Shown: piece after piece, positions 27,847 through 37,025 of the stretch
How positions within the stretch are numbered: the stretch's first letter is position 1
Layout of the letters: every line of letters starts with the position of its first letter
From: Maribacter sp.
GTDB lineage: Bacteria; Bacteroidota; Bacteroidia; Flavobacteriales; Flavobacteriaceae
Direction: 5' to 3'
DNA: 64,000 bases
Assembly: GCA_002749285.1 (NCBI GenBank)
Contig: PDPR01000014.1
Coordinates: 62,001 to 126,000, forward strand
The notes under the pieces: model-generated
What the model saw: only the letters and a program-made list of their open reading frames with translations
Database searches by the model: none
Told to the model about the DNA's origin: nothing
Made by a program: the position numbers and the translations under genes

Positions 27847-28755
27847 TTGAAACAAGTTACAATAAGCAACCCTTTCATCACCTTGATCGTATTGGATTAC
27901 GGTGCCATCATCCAAAAATTATTGGTAAAGGATGATGAGGGAAGATATACAAATGTGGTCGTCGGTTATGATTACCCTAGTGAATACCCCAGTGACACGG
28001 TCTATTTGGGGGCATGTGTGGGCAGGTATGCCGGGCGTATTTCCAAGGGGGGGTTCGACCTCGACCGAAAGAACTACCCCTTACCTGCCGTTAATGGTGT
28101 CCACCTACATGGTGGCAAGGAGGGCTTTGCCAAAAAATATTGGACTATTGAGGAAGTCAACCATGGTGATGAGCCTTTCGTAAGGCTTTCCTACTTGAGC
28201 AAACATTTGGAGGGGGGCTACCCTGGCAATTTAAAAGCCACGGTAACCTATAAAATCAAAAACAACGAACTATATATCATCCATGAAGCGACCACCGACC
28301 TATCAACGGTGGTGAACTTGACCAACCATTCCTATTTCAAATTGGACAGGGAGAACAGTATAGACCATTATTCCCTTGAATTAAATTGCCCTAGGGTTCT
28401 GGAAACACACAAGAATTTATTGCCCACAGGTAGATTACTGCCTGTCGAAGGTACTGAATTTGATTTCAGGTCGGTACGGCAAATAGGCCAAACCCGATTG
28501 GACACCCCTTTTGCCAAGGATGACAATAGTAGTTTTACGGCTATGGTATATTCCAAAAAGTCGGGTATTTCGATGGAAGTCAATACAAACCAACCCGGAT
28601 TGGTCGTATATACCCCTACCGACTTCCCTGCCATCTGTTTTGAGACCCAGAACTTTCCCGATGCCCCTAACCAACCCCATTTTCCGAGCAGTGTACTAAG
28701 GCCAAACGAAACCTATCGCAATACATCTATCTTTAAATTCGATCTGGTAACTTAG
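27847..28755 (+). CDS. galM: Aldose 1-epimerase (mutarotase)
   Basis: 302 residues from a TTG codon; shorter than the E. coli enzyme (346) but within range for this family. Interconverts alpha and beta anomers of hexoses. Conserved motifs are present: the N-terminal DYGAIIQKL, VGYDYPSEYPSD, the GRYAGRI region, the HLHGG catalytic histidine, LTNHSYFKL (His) and the C-terminal acidic and FETQNFPDAPN segment. No signal peptide. The gene is divergent from the ECF sigma operon and stands alone; no galactose operon is near. Start choice is supported by the family N-terminus. Confidence 0.88.
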   Translation: MKQVTISNPFITLIVLDYGAIIQKLLVKDDEGRYTNVVVGYDYPSEYPSDTVYLGACVGRYAGRISKGGFDLDRKNYPLPAVNGVHLHGGKEGFAKKYWTIEEVNHGDEPFVRLSYLSKHLEGGYPGNLKATVTYKIKNNELYIIHEATTDLSTVVNLTNHSYFKLDRENSIDHYSLELNCPRVLETHKNLLPTGRLLPVEGTEFDFRSVRQIGQTRLDTPFAKDDNSSFTAMVYSKKSGISMEVNTNQPGLVVYTPTDFPAICFETQNFPDAPNQPHFPSSVLRPNETYRNTSIFKFDLVT

Positions 28756-29064
28756 GACGGAGTACCCTAAGAACCCGAAGGCAAAGAAACAAATAGGGGT
28801 TCTGGTTATTTTACCGGCCTTGGACTTCTTCTTCGGTGTGCCATACATAAAAAACCAATCCGTAAACACGAACGGCCATATAGGGAAATGGAGTGGATAT
28901 AACAGGTTGGAAAGCCTCTCTGACAAAAAAATACAGTCCAAAAAAACCTTACATCCAAACCGACCAGTGAAATCAGTTGTTTTACCTATAGTTCCAAAGA
29001 TAAATATCGAGAATAGGGATTCACTAATAAAAAGCATAAATTTACGCCACTATAATCCAACGGA
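28756..29064 (+). other. Intergenic, 309 bases, no gene seen
   Basis: A minus-strand frame of 113 codons spans part of this region and of galM's end but shows no signal of being real. A TAAATTTA element at 29037-29044 resembles a -7 box of the downstream glycosyltransferase. A weak AGAACCC/GGGTTCT hairpin follows galM. Confidence 0.4.
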
Positions 29065-30024
29065 ATGCAGCCTATAACAGATTCATTACTCTCAATTGTT
29101 GTCCCGCTTTATAACGAAGGGGAAAATGTGGTTTTATTGACCCGGAAGATCCATGAAAGTCTTGTTGGTTACCAATACCAAATCATCTATATCGACGACT
29201 TCTCAAAGGACAACACCCGTAAGGTAGTGAAAAACATGAATGATGACATGGTGCACCTTATAGAGCTCAAGAAGAATTACGGACAGAGTCTGGCCTTGGC
29301 TGCCGGATTGGACTATGCTGAAGGAGAATATATCATTACCATGGACGGGGATCTACAAAATGACCCCAGCGATATACCCCGGATGTTGAACTATGCCGTA
29401 AATGAGGACTATGATGTGGTAACCGGTATACGGCAGAAGAGAAAGGATTCCCTTGTCAAGAAAATACCTTCCAAGATTGCGAATTTTTTGGTCAGGAGGG
29501 TTACCAAGCTCGACATTAAGGATAACGGCTGTGCCTTAAAGGTCTTTACCAAGGACATTGCCAAGGACCTGAACCTATATGGTGAAATGCATCGCTTTAT
29601 AACCTTGCTCGCCCATTTGGAGGGGGCACAGATAAAGCAGGTACCCGTAAAACACCATGCCCGCCATGCCGGGGTTTCAAAATACGGGTTGGAACGTGTT
29701 TTCAAGGTAGTCGCGGATATGATGTTGCTGCTTTTTATACGTAAATATTTTCAACGCCCCATACACCTTTTTGGTATCTTCGGCTTTTTAATGATTCTTT
29801 TGGGAGTATTGATCAACATCTACCTCCTTATTGTAAAATATGGGTTTGGAGAGGATATTGGTATGCGTCCTTTATTAATTTTCGGTCTAATGTTCATTTT
29901 GGCAGGCATTCAACTGTTCACCATTGGCATCGTAATGGAACTCCTGATCAGGACCTATTACGAATCTCAAAAGAAAAGGCCATACCGAATTAAAAAAGTA
30001 ACGGTTGGAGACAGGGTCGCATAA
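29065..30024 (+). CDS. Polyprenyl-phosphate glycosyltransferase (GT2, GtrB/ArnC-like)
   Basis: 319 residues. Catalytic GT2 domain at 1-225: VVPLYNEGENV, a D-x-S strand (IDDFSKDN), KKNYGQSLALAAGLDYAEG, the acidic TMDGDLQ and the DNGCALKVF/HRFI motifs of the dolichol-phosphate-mannose/ArnC/GtrB group. Two C-terminal transmembrane helices (about 233-255 and 270-292) complete the usual topology. It should load a sugar onto undecaprenyl phosphate for later use in the periplasm. Overlaps the next membrane protein by 20 bases, and with it, the ArnT-like GT39 and PAP2 forms a plausible surface-glycan module. Confidence 0.86.
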   Translation: MQPITDSLLSIVVPLYNEGENVVLLTRKIHESLVGYQYQIIYIDDFSKDNTRKVVKNMNDDMVHLIELKKNYGQSLALAAGLDYAEGEYIITMDGDLQNDPSDIPRMLNYAVNEDYDVVTGIRQKRKDSLVKKIPSKIANFLVRRVTKLDIKDNGCALKVFTKDIAKDLNLYGEMHRFITLLAHLEGAQIKQVPVKHHARHAGVSKYGLERVFKVVADMMLLLFIRKYFQRPIHLFGIFGFLMILLGVLINIYLLIVKYGFGEDIGMRPLLIFGLMFILAGIQLFTIGIVMELLIRTYYESQKKRPYRIKKVTVGDRVA

Positions 30025-30877
30025 AAAACTGATAACAATAGCTAAAATTGCAATAAGTGCGATCCTTATCTATTTTATCTTCACCAAGGTCGATTTCAAG
30101 GAAGTACTTCAGATTGTAAGGGAGTCGAACCCCTTTTATTTGATGGCCTCGGTTTTACTTTTTATAGTATCAAAGGTACTGGCTTCTATACGGCTCAATC
30201 TCTATTTCCACCAACTGGATGTGAGACTCACCCAAAAAAGCAATCTTAAGTTATACCTATTGGGCATGTTCTATAATCTCTTTCTGCCAGGTGGTATCGG
30301 GGGTGATGCCTATAAGGGTTATCTCATTAAAAAGGAGTTTCAAGTGGAAACGAAAAAAGTAGTTTCGGCCTTGGTGATCGACAGACTTAGCGGGTTGTTA
30401 TTGCTGTTTATCTATTCCTGTATCCTAGCGGTGCTTTTGGACAATCATTGGCTCGACCCATATGATCTGCCTATTGGTATCCTTGGTGCTTTGTCCGTTG
30501 TTGTTTTTTGGTTCCTGAACAAAAGGTTCCTTGCTTTTATTTTAGCTGTCTTCTGGAAATCCTTTGGTCTATCGGCCCTTGTCCAAATGGCCCAGATAAT
30601 ATGTGTCCTCTTGATTCTACAAGCCTTAGGGATACATGCAAACGAAATCGAATACCTCTTTATCTTTCTTGTATCATCAATCGTTTCCGTATTACCGTTG
30701 ACCATTGGGGGCATTGGCAGTCGCGAAGTAACCTTTTTTTATGGGGCCACTCTTTTGGCCTTGGACGAGAGCACATCGATAAGCATCAGTATGGTTTTCT
30801 TTCTGACGACCGCTCTGGTCTCGCTTTTTGGCATCATATACCACTTTAAGAGGATAAAACTTAAAACGCAGGCTTAA
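30005..30877 (+). CDS. UPF0104/lysylphosphatidylglycerol-synthase TM-like flippase domain protein
   Basis: 290 residues from a TTG codon at 30005 that lies inside the previous gene. About eight transmembrane helices; motifs LPGGIGGDAYKGYL (near residues 97-112) and GIGSREVTFFYG (near 235-250) match the UPF0104/COG0392 family, which is the membrane domain of MprF and related proteins. Suggested role is lipid or glycolipid translocation; here, next to a polyprenyl-phosphate glycosyltransferase, flipping the charged lipid-linked sugar is an attractive guess, not shown. Its stop overlaps the GT39 gene's stop by 4 bases (convergent). Confidence 0.82.
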   Translation: METGSHKKLITIAKIAISAILIYFIFTKVDFKEVLQIVRESNPFYLMASVLLFIVSKVLASIRLNLYFHQLDVRLTQKSNLKLYLLGMFYNLFLPGGIGGDAYKGYLIKKEFQVETKKVVSALVIDRLSGLLLLFIYSCILAVLLDNHWLDPYDLPIGILGALSVVVFWFLNKRFLAFILAVFWKSFGLSALVQMAQIICVLLILQALGIHANEIEYLFIFLVSSIVSVLPLTIGGIGSREVTFFYGATLLALDESTSISISMVFFLTTALVSLFGIIYHFKRIKLKTQA

Positions 30878-32532
30878 TAAATATGTACCAAGTGCATCTT
30901 GTTGACGACTTTCCTTCTGGCTTCCGGGTTTAAGAACCGGCCTTGCAATCGGGTAATCCTGAATTGATCTTCACTCAGCTGTTTGTCCCAATCCAAACCC
31001 GAATCCTTTAGCACCTTCAATTCCTTATCGTTGGCATACACCCATACATCCTTCCTATCCTTCAACTCCCCTATCGATATTATCTTAACAGGTTTTTGAT
31101 TATAAAAATCCAATGCCCAAGTATAGTTTCCGGAAATCTTATAGATATCATCAATAGGTATATTATTTTCCCGTATGGTCCCGGCCATGGTCGACCCTGC
31201 CTGATAGTCCAACAAAGAAGGGTAAAAATGTGTGTTCAAGACCCCGTTCAACAGAATAGAGCTTAACGCCCCTATGGTTATGACCCCATAGTAATAATCC
31301 TCACGTTTAAGACAGTAATAAACGATAAAAACAGCCAATATGAGCTTCCATACATAATTGTAATATGCCTCACCCTTGAAAACGAAAAAGGAAATCAATG
31401 TAGTGGCTATAAAGACCACAGCGAGAATAAAATACTGGAAGCCCAATAGTATTTTTTTTGCCCTCAGATTCCCTTCGGCATACAAATGATATAGATATCC
31501 AGCGGAAAGCACGGCAAATAAAGGCATCGTAATATTCAGATAATGTGGCAACTTGAATTGTGCGAAACTGATGATGATAAAAACCAAAGTAATTCCGCCC
31601 AATGTCAAAAACTCTTGTCCGGGCACATACTTGAACCTAGACCGAACCAATGACCTTAGCTTTTGCCAATAGGCCGATAGGCCAACAACGGTCCATGGTA
31701 GGAATACCCACAAAAAGGTATGGAAAAAGAAAAAATAATCACTACTGTTCTTACCTACGCCCTCCCCACTTAGGCGTTCAAAACTCTGCTCCCAAAATAT
31801 AAAGAAGATACCACTCCTATTCCCCTTTCCCCTTATGATCTTTTCTGGATGTAGGTCAAATTGGTGATAGTAGGCATACAACATGGGTGCAATTACTATT
31901 GCAAAAACCAAAAGTCCCATGAGGACCCTCCAATTGAGGAACATTCTCCATTTTCGGGTATAAGCCAAATGGCAAAGTATGGGCAAACCAATAACCAAAA
32001 GGGCAATCTGACCCTTGGTCGAAAAGGCAATACCAGCCCCAAAGGCACCCCATATCATGTGCTTGGGTGAATTTTTCTCAATATAGGCGGCCAAATGCCA
32101 GATGGAAAAAATAGTGAAAGCAGTCAATACCGCATCGGTACGTACATCGATAACCCCCAAGACAATCGTCTGGCAGGTCATGAAAACCAGAGCGGCAAGC
32201 CTGCCCACATTGGCATTGTACAGTAGTCTGCCCAGACCATAACAACTATAGGCCCCCAATAAGGTAGCTAGTATGCCCGGGATTCTATACGCCCAATCAT
32301 GCAATCCAAAGATCTTGAAAGACAAAGCAGCCAGCCAATAATGCATATGTGGCTTATCCAAATACTCCTCCGTTCCCTTGAATAGACTGAGGAAATCATT
32401 TTCCTGGACCATTCGCATGGCCATTACCGCAAATTGGGCCGAATCGTTTTCAAAAAGGGTAACGAACGCCCCAGCGATATACACCAAAACCACAAGAAAT
32501 AGCAGAAACCAATATCTGGTATTCGAAATCAT
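30874..32532 (-). CDS. GT39-family glycosyltransferase (ArnT/PMT-like)
   Basis: 552 residues, about 11-12 transmembrane helices. The N-terminal loop has the acidic F-E-N-D-S-AQFA-x2-AMRM motif of PMT-type glycosyltransferases and the EYLDKPHMHYWL segment, as in ArnT and 4-amino-arabinose transferases. A periplasmic loop carries a Glu/Arg-rich SFERLSGEGVG. It uses polyprenyl-phosphate-linked sugar to glycosylate lipid A, LPS or proteins; the acceptor cannot be told. It is convergent with the flippase-like gene by 4 bases and its start overlaps PAP2 by 4, so it is translated from the minus-strand operon. Confidence 0.85.
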   Translation of the reverse strand: MISNTRYWFLLFLVVLVYIAGAFVTLFENDSAQFAVMAMRMVQENDFLSLFKGTEEYLDKPHMHYWLAALSFKIFGLHDWAYRIPGILATLLGAYSCYGLGRLLYNANVGRLAALVFMTCQTIVLGVIDVRTDAVLTAFTIFSIWHLAAYIEKNSPKHMIWGAFGAGIAFSTKGQIALLVIGLPILCHLAYTRKWRMFLNWRVLMGLLVFAIVIAPMLYAYYHQFDLHPEKIIRGKGNRSGIFFIFWEQSFERLSGEGVGKNSSDYFFFFHTFLWVFLPWTVVGLSAYWQKLRSLVRSRFKYVPGQEFLTLGGITLVFIIISFAQFKLPHYLNITMPLFAVLSAGYLYHLYAEGNLRAKKILLGFQYFILAVVFIATTLISFFVFKGEAYYNYVWKLILAVFIVYYCLKREDYYYGVITIGALSSILLNGVLNTHFYPSLLDYQAGSTMAGTIRENNIPIDDIYKISGNYTWALDFYNQKPVKIISIGELKDRKDVWVYANDKELKVLKDSGLDWDKQLSEDQFRITRLQGRFLNPEARRKVVNKMHLVHIY

Positions 32533-33107
32533 AGTCGGAATTTATGAAGTGCAAATATATACAACTTTGCAAATAACCAACCTAAACCCAAGCCTATGGC
32601 GATACCGGTCAACACATCCAAAGGAAAATGCACCCCAATATAAATACGGCTATATGCAACGATGAACGCCCAAAGGAACAATAGTAATCCAATACGCCTA
32701 AAGTAAGGCTTCATCAATAATGTAAAAAAGGACGCTACTGCAAATGAATTGGCGGCATGGGCAGAAAAATAACCGAATTTGCCCCCACAGGAACTTTTGA
32801 CCAATCGCATAAGTGTTCCTATCCGGGGATCATAACAGGGACGTAATCGCTGTACCCCATATTTAAAGAAATTTGCCAATTGATCCGTCGCCAAGATCAA
32901 AATAGCGACAGTCCCCAACACCAAAAGTGTCTTTCGTAGGCCCAACTGCCTGTAGACCAGAATGAGCAATGCCAAATAAACGGGAATTGAACCCAACTTA
33001 TTGGTGGCGAACATCCAAAAACCGTCCCAAGTAGGGGTTCCCAAACCGTTGAGGAAAAGAAATACTTCCTTATCCAACTGTACAAGTTCTTCAATCATAG
33101 GATTCAA
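32529..33107 (-). CDS. PAP2-family phosphatase
   Basis: 192 residues, about five transmembrane helices. The three PAP2 phosphatase motifs are intact: K82-x6-RP (KYGVQRLRP), S115-x-H117 in GYFSAHA (Ala instead of Gly in SGH), and R154-x5-H160 (SRIYIGVH). Members dephosphorylate undecaprenyl diphosphate or lipid A. Next to a polyprenyl-phosphate glycosyltransferase pair, carrier recycling or lipid A dephosphorylation is likely, by inference. The start overlaps the upstream 75-residue gene by 4 bases, and the stop overlaps the GT39 gene by 4. Confidence 0.88.
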   Translation of the reverse strand: MNPMIEELVQLDKEVFLFLNGLGTPTWDGFWMFATNKLGSIPVYLALLILVYRQLGLRKTLLVLGTVAILILATDQLANFFKYGVQRLRPCYDPRIGTLMRLVKSSCGGKFGYFSAHAANSFAVASFFTLLMKPYFRRIGLLLFLWAFIVAYSRIYIGVHFPLDVLTGIAIGLGLGWLFAKLYIFALHKFRL

Positions 33108-33331
33108 TCTTCATAACGGGATACCTCACGGTCATAGAAAGCAGTGGCTGTCTCAATAAGGATCCCTGCCTCGGATTCGAGTTCTTTCCGATCTTCCATG
33201 GTAAAATCCTCAAACCATTCCACCTCATCATTTTCCAGGTTGATGATAAACCTGGGATACTCGGTATGTATCACGAATATGGCATTGGGTAGATCGGTGT
33301 TATCACCTAATATGAATTTTGGTAGTTCCAT
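33104..33331 (-). CDS. Small conserved acidic protein (MELPKFILGD)
   Basis: 75 residues, acidic. Starts MELPKFILGDNTDLPNAIFVIHTEYPRFIINL and continues with ENDEVEWFEDF, DRKELESEAGILIETATAFYDREVSRYED. I recall highly similar small proteins in other flavobacteria upstream of PAP2 genes. No motif assigns a function. It is head of the minus-strand operon with PAP2 and GT39 (ATGA overlap) and 6 bases after the MATE gene stop. Confidence 0.75.
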   Translation of the reverse strand: MELPKFILGDNTDLPNAIFVIHTEYPRFIINLENDEVEWFEDFTMEDRKELESEAGILIETATAFYDREVSRYED

Positions 33332-33337
33332 GTTTTT

Positions 33338-34705
33338 TTAATCTTTAATCAATTTTTTTGTCAAATAATCAAATCGAAGATACAACATAATCGCCGATGC
33401 GCTCAGCCCTGTAAGCAATCCTATCCAGATTCCCACACTCCCAAGCTCGGTGTACAGCCCACAGTAAAACGAAATAGGGAAACCAATGACCCAATAGGCC
33501 ATGAATGTTATCAAAGTAGGTATCCTCACATCCTGCAACCCACGTAAAGTGCCCAGCACCACTACTTGTATACCGTCAGAAATCTGGAAGAAAGCGGCCA
33601 CCAATAACAACTGGGCGGCCAAGAAGATCACCTCGGTATTATCGGCCATGTTCTGGGCATCATCAACATCGAGATAAATAGAAGGAAACCAATATCGGCC
33701 CCACAAGAACAAGGCTGCGAAGCCAATTTCAATTATCAAGGTCAATAAGAAAATAGATTGGGCAATACGTCGTAACTCCTTAAAGTCCATCAATCCTTTT
33801 TGGTTGCCAACCCGGACCATGGCAGCCACACCAAGCCCCATCCCGAACATAAAGGTCATGCTACTTAAATTCAAGGCTATCTGGTTGGCTGCCTGTGCAT
33901 TTTTCCCCAGCACCCCACTCAACCAAACTGCAGCCGTAAAAATAGCTACTTCAAAAAGCATTTGAAGTGCGGAAGGGAATCCTAGGCCGATGATCTTTCG
34001 AATAACCTTTTTTTCGATCTTCCTGAAATTGAATCCAGTAACATAATCGTGGAATTTCTTTTTGCCCTTCAATAAGAACCAAATATACAATACCATCATG
34101 CACCTAGAAACCAAGGTGCCTATGGCTGCCCCGATAATACCCATTTTAGGGAATCCCAAAGAACCGAAAATCAATAAATAATTCAAGGTAATATTCACCA
34201 CATTGGCAATTATAGTGGCATACATGGGATATTTTGTCTGTGACAGTCCTTCGGAAAATTGCTTAAAGGCCTGAAAAACAACCAAGGGAACCAATGAAAA
34301 GGCCACAAGGTCAAGATACGGCATTGCCAATTCGACCACCTCGGGTGGCTGGCTCATCAAATACATCAATGGTTTCGATAATAGTATGATCCCGAATAGT
34401 GACAACCCCAAGGCCGTACATAGGACCAGACCATGTTTTAAGGCGCTTTTTGCGTCTGCCTTATTTTTCCTCCCATCAGCTTCGGCCACCAAGGGTGTAA
34501 TGGCCGTGGAAAAGCCAATACCGAACGACATGGCAATAAAGACAAAACTGTTCCCCAAGGAAACGGCTGCCAATTCCGCAGTCCCCAATTGGCCGACCAT
34601 AATATTATCGGCAAAGGATACAAAGGTGTGCCCTAACATACCCAGTATCACTGGTACGGATAATCTAATGTTATATCTGAATTCTTTGGTATATTGTTTC
34701 AACAA
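33338..34705 (-). CDS. MATE family efflux transporter (NorM-like)
   Basis: 455 residues, twelve predicted transmembrane helices in two homologous halves of six. Starts in the MATE form (RYNIRLSVPVILGMLGHTFVSFADNIMVGQLGT), with the conserved SEGLSQTKYPMY in helix 4-5 and QIALNLSSM in the second half. Exports cationic drugs or metabolites with Na+ or H+. The upstream region contains a perfect ATTATCGATAAT palindrome at 34724-34735, which may be an operator. Probably first gene of a minus-strand run into the 75-residue protein, PAP2 and GT39. Confidence 0.9.
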   Translation of the reverse strand: MLKQYTKEFRYNIRLSVPVILGMLGHTFVSFADNIMVGQLGTAELAAVSLGNSFVFIAMSFGIGFSTAITPLVAEADGRKNKADAKSALKHGLVLCTALGLSLFGIILLSKPLMYLMSQPPEVVELAMPYLDLVAFSLVPLVVFQAFKQFSEGLSQTKYPMYATIIANVVNITLNYLLIFGSLGFPKMGIIGAAIGTLVSRCMMVLYIWFLLKGKKKFHDYVTGFNFRKIEKKVIRKIIGLGFPSALQMLFEVAIFTAAVWLSGVLGKNAQAANQIALNLSSMTFMFGMGLGVAAMVRVGNQKGLMDFKELRRIAQSIFLLTLIIEIGFAALFLWGRYWFPSIYLDVDDAQNMADNTEVIFLAAQLLLVAAFFQISDGIQVVVLGTLRGLQDVRIPTLITFMAYWVIGFPISFYCGLYTELGSVGIWIGLLTGLSASAIMLYLRFDYLTKKLIKD

Positions 34706-34832
34706 GGTTATATAGCGTTATAAATTATCGATAATAAGTATGATTGATACCATGATCTTTTCGAATATAGGGTAACCGTAACATCAACCCCATATACCCT
34801 GTCTCCCGATATCCCTCTAAGAAAGCAATTGA

Positions 34833-35621
34833 CTAAGATGGCCCTTCCAAAGCGTTTTTGGCTTCTTCCCAAAAGACATCCATTTCACCAAGGGTCATAT
34901 CCTTTAGGGATTTTCCCGCTTCTTTTGCCTTGGACTCCAAATATTGGAACCTACCAATGAATTTTTTATTGGTACGTTCCAGGGCATTTTCAGGATTTAT
35001 ATTAAGGAAACGGGCGTAGTTGACCATAGAGAACAATACATCACCGAACTCAGCTTCCATTTTATCGGTATTTCCCGACTTTACTTCCTCCTGCAATTCG
35101 AAGAGTTCCTCTTTTACTTTCTCGAATACTTGTTCGGGTTTCTCCCAATCGAAACCAACACCTGCGACCTTATCCTGTACCCGATTTGCCTTCACCAAGG
35201 CTGGCAACCCTTTGGGTACCCCCTCCAAAACACTTTTTTTGCCTTCCTTCAGTTTAATGTTCTCCCAATTACGTTTCACCTCCTCCTCATCCTTCACCTT
35301 CACATCCCCATATATATGGGGGTGCCTATTGATCAATTTGTCACATATACCATTACAGACATCAGCAATATCAAAGTCTTTGGTTTCCGATCCGATTTTT
35401 GCATAAAAAACGATATGGAGCAGCACATCGCCCAATTCTTTTTTGACCTCGGCCAGATCATCCTCCAATATGGCATCCCCCAATTCATAGGTCTCTTCAA
35501 TAGTAAGGTGCCTCAATGTTTGCATGGTCTGCTTTTTGTCCCACGGACATTGATCACGAAGTTCATCCATGATGGTCAATAACCGGTCGAATGCCTTTAA
35601 TTGAAGTGTTCTGGAATTCAT
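34833..35621 (-). CDS. mazG: Nucleoside triphosphate pyrophosphohydrolase MazG
   Basis: 262 residues, two MazG all-alpha domains. Hydrolyses non-canonical or excess (d)NTPs to monophosphates, and in E. coli modulates ppGpp-linked starvation responses. The first domain has CPWDKKQTMQTLRHL and the EETYELGDAI metal-binding EExxE motif; KKELGDVLLHIVFYA supplies ExxD. The second has FEKVKEELFELQEEV and AEFGDVLFSMVNYARFL. Full length. A -7 box TACTTTTG lies just upstream on the minus strand, giving a very short leader. Independent gene. Confidence 0.93.
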   Translation of the reverse strand: MNSRTLQLKAFDRLLTIMDELRDQCPWDKKQTMQTLRHLTIEETYELGDAILEDDLAEVKKELGDVLLHIVFYAKIGSETKDFDIADVCNGICDKLINRHPHIYGDVKVKDEEEVKRNWENIKLKEGKKSVLEGVPKGLPALVKANRVQDKVAGVGFDWEKPEQVFEKVKEELFELQEEVKSGNTDKMEAEFGDVLFSMVNYARFLNINPENALERTNKKFIGRFQYLESKAKEAGKSLKDMTLGEMDVFWEEAKNALEGPS

Positions 35622-35635
35622 TGATTTGCTTTTGG

Positions 35636-35643
35636 CAAAAGTA
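35636..35643 (-). promoter_or_regulatory. -7 box TACTTTTG for mazG
   Basis: Reverse strand reads TACTTTTG, a perfect TAnnTTTG match, about 15 bases before the mazG start. Leader would be under 10 bases; the -33 element is not clear. Confidence 0.5.
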
Positions 35644-36086
35644 CAAATACAATTAGTTTATTTATCAGGCATTCATCACACATTTTCAAACCAACCATAT
35701 ATCGTATAGGGCTATCCTAAAAAAGCAATAAACCCGGGGTCCGTACATACCAAACCTATGCTTGTTCCCACAATAATGATGGCCGTACATTTTCAACATT
35801 TGGCAATAGAGCCAGTGGTCATGGCCAAAAAACGGATTACTGCCGACATCCACAACGACTGGTTCGCACACCCCTTCGCAATAGGAAATGGTTGGCCTAC
35901 ATCGCTTTCAACACCGATATTACACTCCGATCGATGAACTAAAAACGAAAGAAATAACTATCTTGGTGGAACTGTTCGTGGATCAAGGGCAATAACGAAA
36001 ACCCATATATCAAGAAAAGGGGACGAACTCTTTATCACGACCATAAATCCAATCTATCTATTAAAAACGAACGTAACAGAAATCCA
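35644..36086 (+). other. Intergenic, about 440 bases, no gene seen
   Basis: Between mazG and the amidotransferase, reading frames are short and unlike proteins. No tRNA, terminator or clear repeat was seen. Confidence 0.4.
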
Positions 36087-36821
36087 TTGAAAAAATTACT
36101 TATTCTACAATTACGCCCTGAGGATGAGACCGCCAATAGTGAATTCAATGCCTTTTTGGAGATCGGTGGTCTGGTTTCCGATAACGTAGAGCGTATCCGT
36201 TTGGAAAAAAACATTCCTGAAATCGATCTAGACAGTTACTCAGGAATCATAGTAGGGGGCAGTCCGTTCGACATCAGCACTCCCGACAACCAAAAAAATG
36301 CCGTCCAAAAAAACATAGAAACGTTTTTCAATACCCTATTCGATGATATTGTTGAAAGGGATTTCCCTTTTCTTGGGGTATGTTCTGGAAATGGACTCTT
36401 GGGGAATTATTGTGGGGGCTCGATCTCAAGGACTTATGCCGAACCTATAGGGGGTGTCGAGGTAATGGTCACGGAAGAAGGGAAGAAGGACCCTCTCCTA
36501 AAAAACCTGCCAGAAACTTTTTCCGCCCTGGTAGGCCACAAAGAGGCATGTGACAATGTGCCCCCAAACACAGTGCTCTTAGTCACCTCGTCAACCTGCC
36601 CTGTCCAAATGTTCCGGGTAAAACAGCATATCTACGCAACACAATTCCACCCTGAGGCCAATGCCGATGAATTTATACTACGCATAAATATCTATAAGAA
36701 CCATAATTACTTTGAACCTGAGGAAGCAGAAGGACTTATAGCCAAGGTTAAAAAGACCAATACCCCGATACCCAAGGAAATACTTAAAAGATTTGTGGAT
36801 AGGTACCACTATCCAAAGTAA
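36087..36821 (+). CDS. Class I glutamine amidotransferase-like protein
   Basis: 244 residues from a TTG codon; GATase1 fold with triad Cys99 (GVCSGNG), His188 and Glu190 (QFHPEA). The FLGVCSGNGLLGNYCGG and YATQFHPEAN segments match the GMP-synthase-like amidotransferase group often annotated as YfeJ or C26 domain. There is no synthase domain, so it should release ammonia from glutamine or hydrolyse gamma-glutamyl compounds; the partner is unknown. Long upstream gap contains no clear promoter. Cytoplasmic. Stands alone between mazG and the secreted hydrolase cluster. Confidence 0.85.
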   Translation: MKKLLILQLRPEDETANSEFNAFLEIGGLVSDNVERIRLEKNIPEIDLDSYSGIIVGGSPFDISTPDNQKNAVQKNIETFFNTLFDDIVERDFPFLGVCSGNGLLGNYCGGSISRTYAEPIGGVEVMVTEEGKKDPLLKNLPETFSALVGHKEACDNVPPNTVLLVTSSTCPVQMFRVKQHIYATQFHPEANADEFILRINIYKNHNYFEPEEAEGLIAKVKKTNTPIPKEILKRFVDRYHYPK

Positions 36822-37025
36822 TCCGGACCAAATCCATTTCCCCCGATTCCGCACCTTTTACATATACAGGGGCCACCCATTGTCTGGGGCAGCGATTGCA
36901 ACTCCGGCTTTCTTAAGGTCAAATCTTTGTTTTTTTCAATATTCCCTTAAATTAAGACACGCAGGTATTGCTAGATCAAAATAATAGAAGTATCTTCAAG
37001 TTTCAAATTTCAAATTCCATTAATA

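Noticed and set aside
28696..29037. Minus-strand 113-codon ORF after galM
   Set aside because: Half of it is antisense to galM's end, and the remainder is a Phe/Ile/Ser-rich string without family signal.
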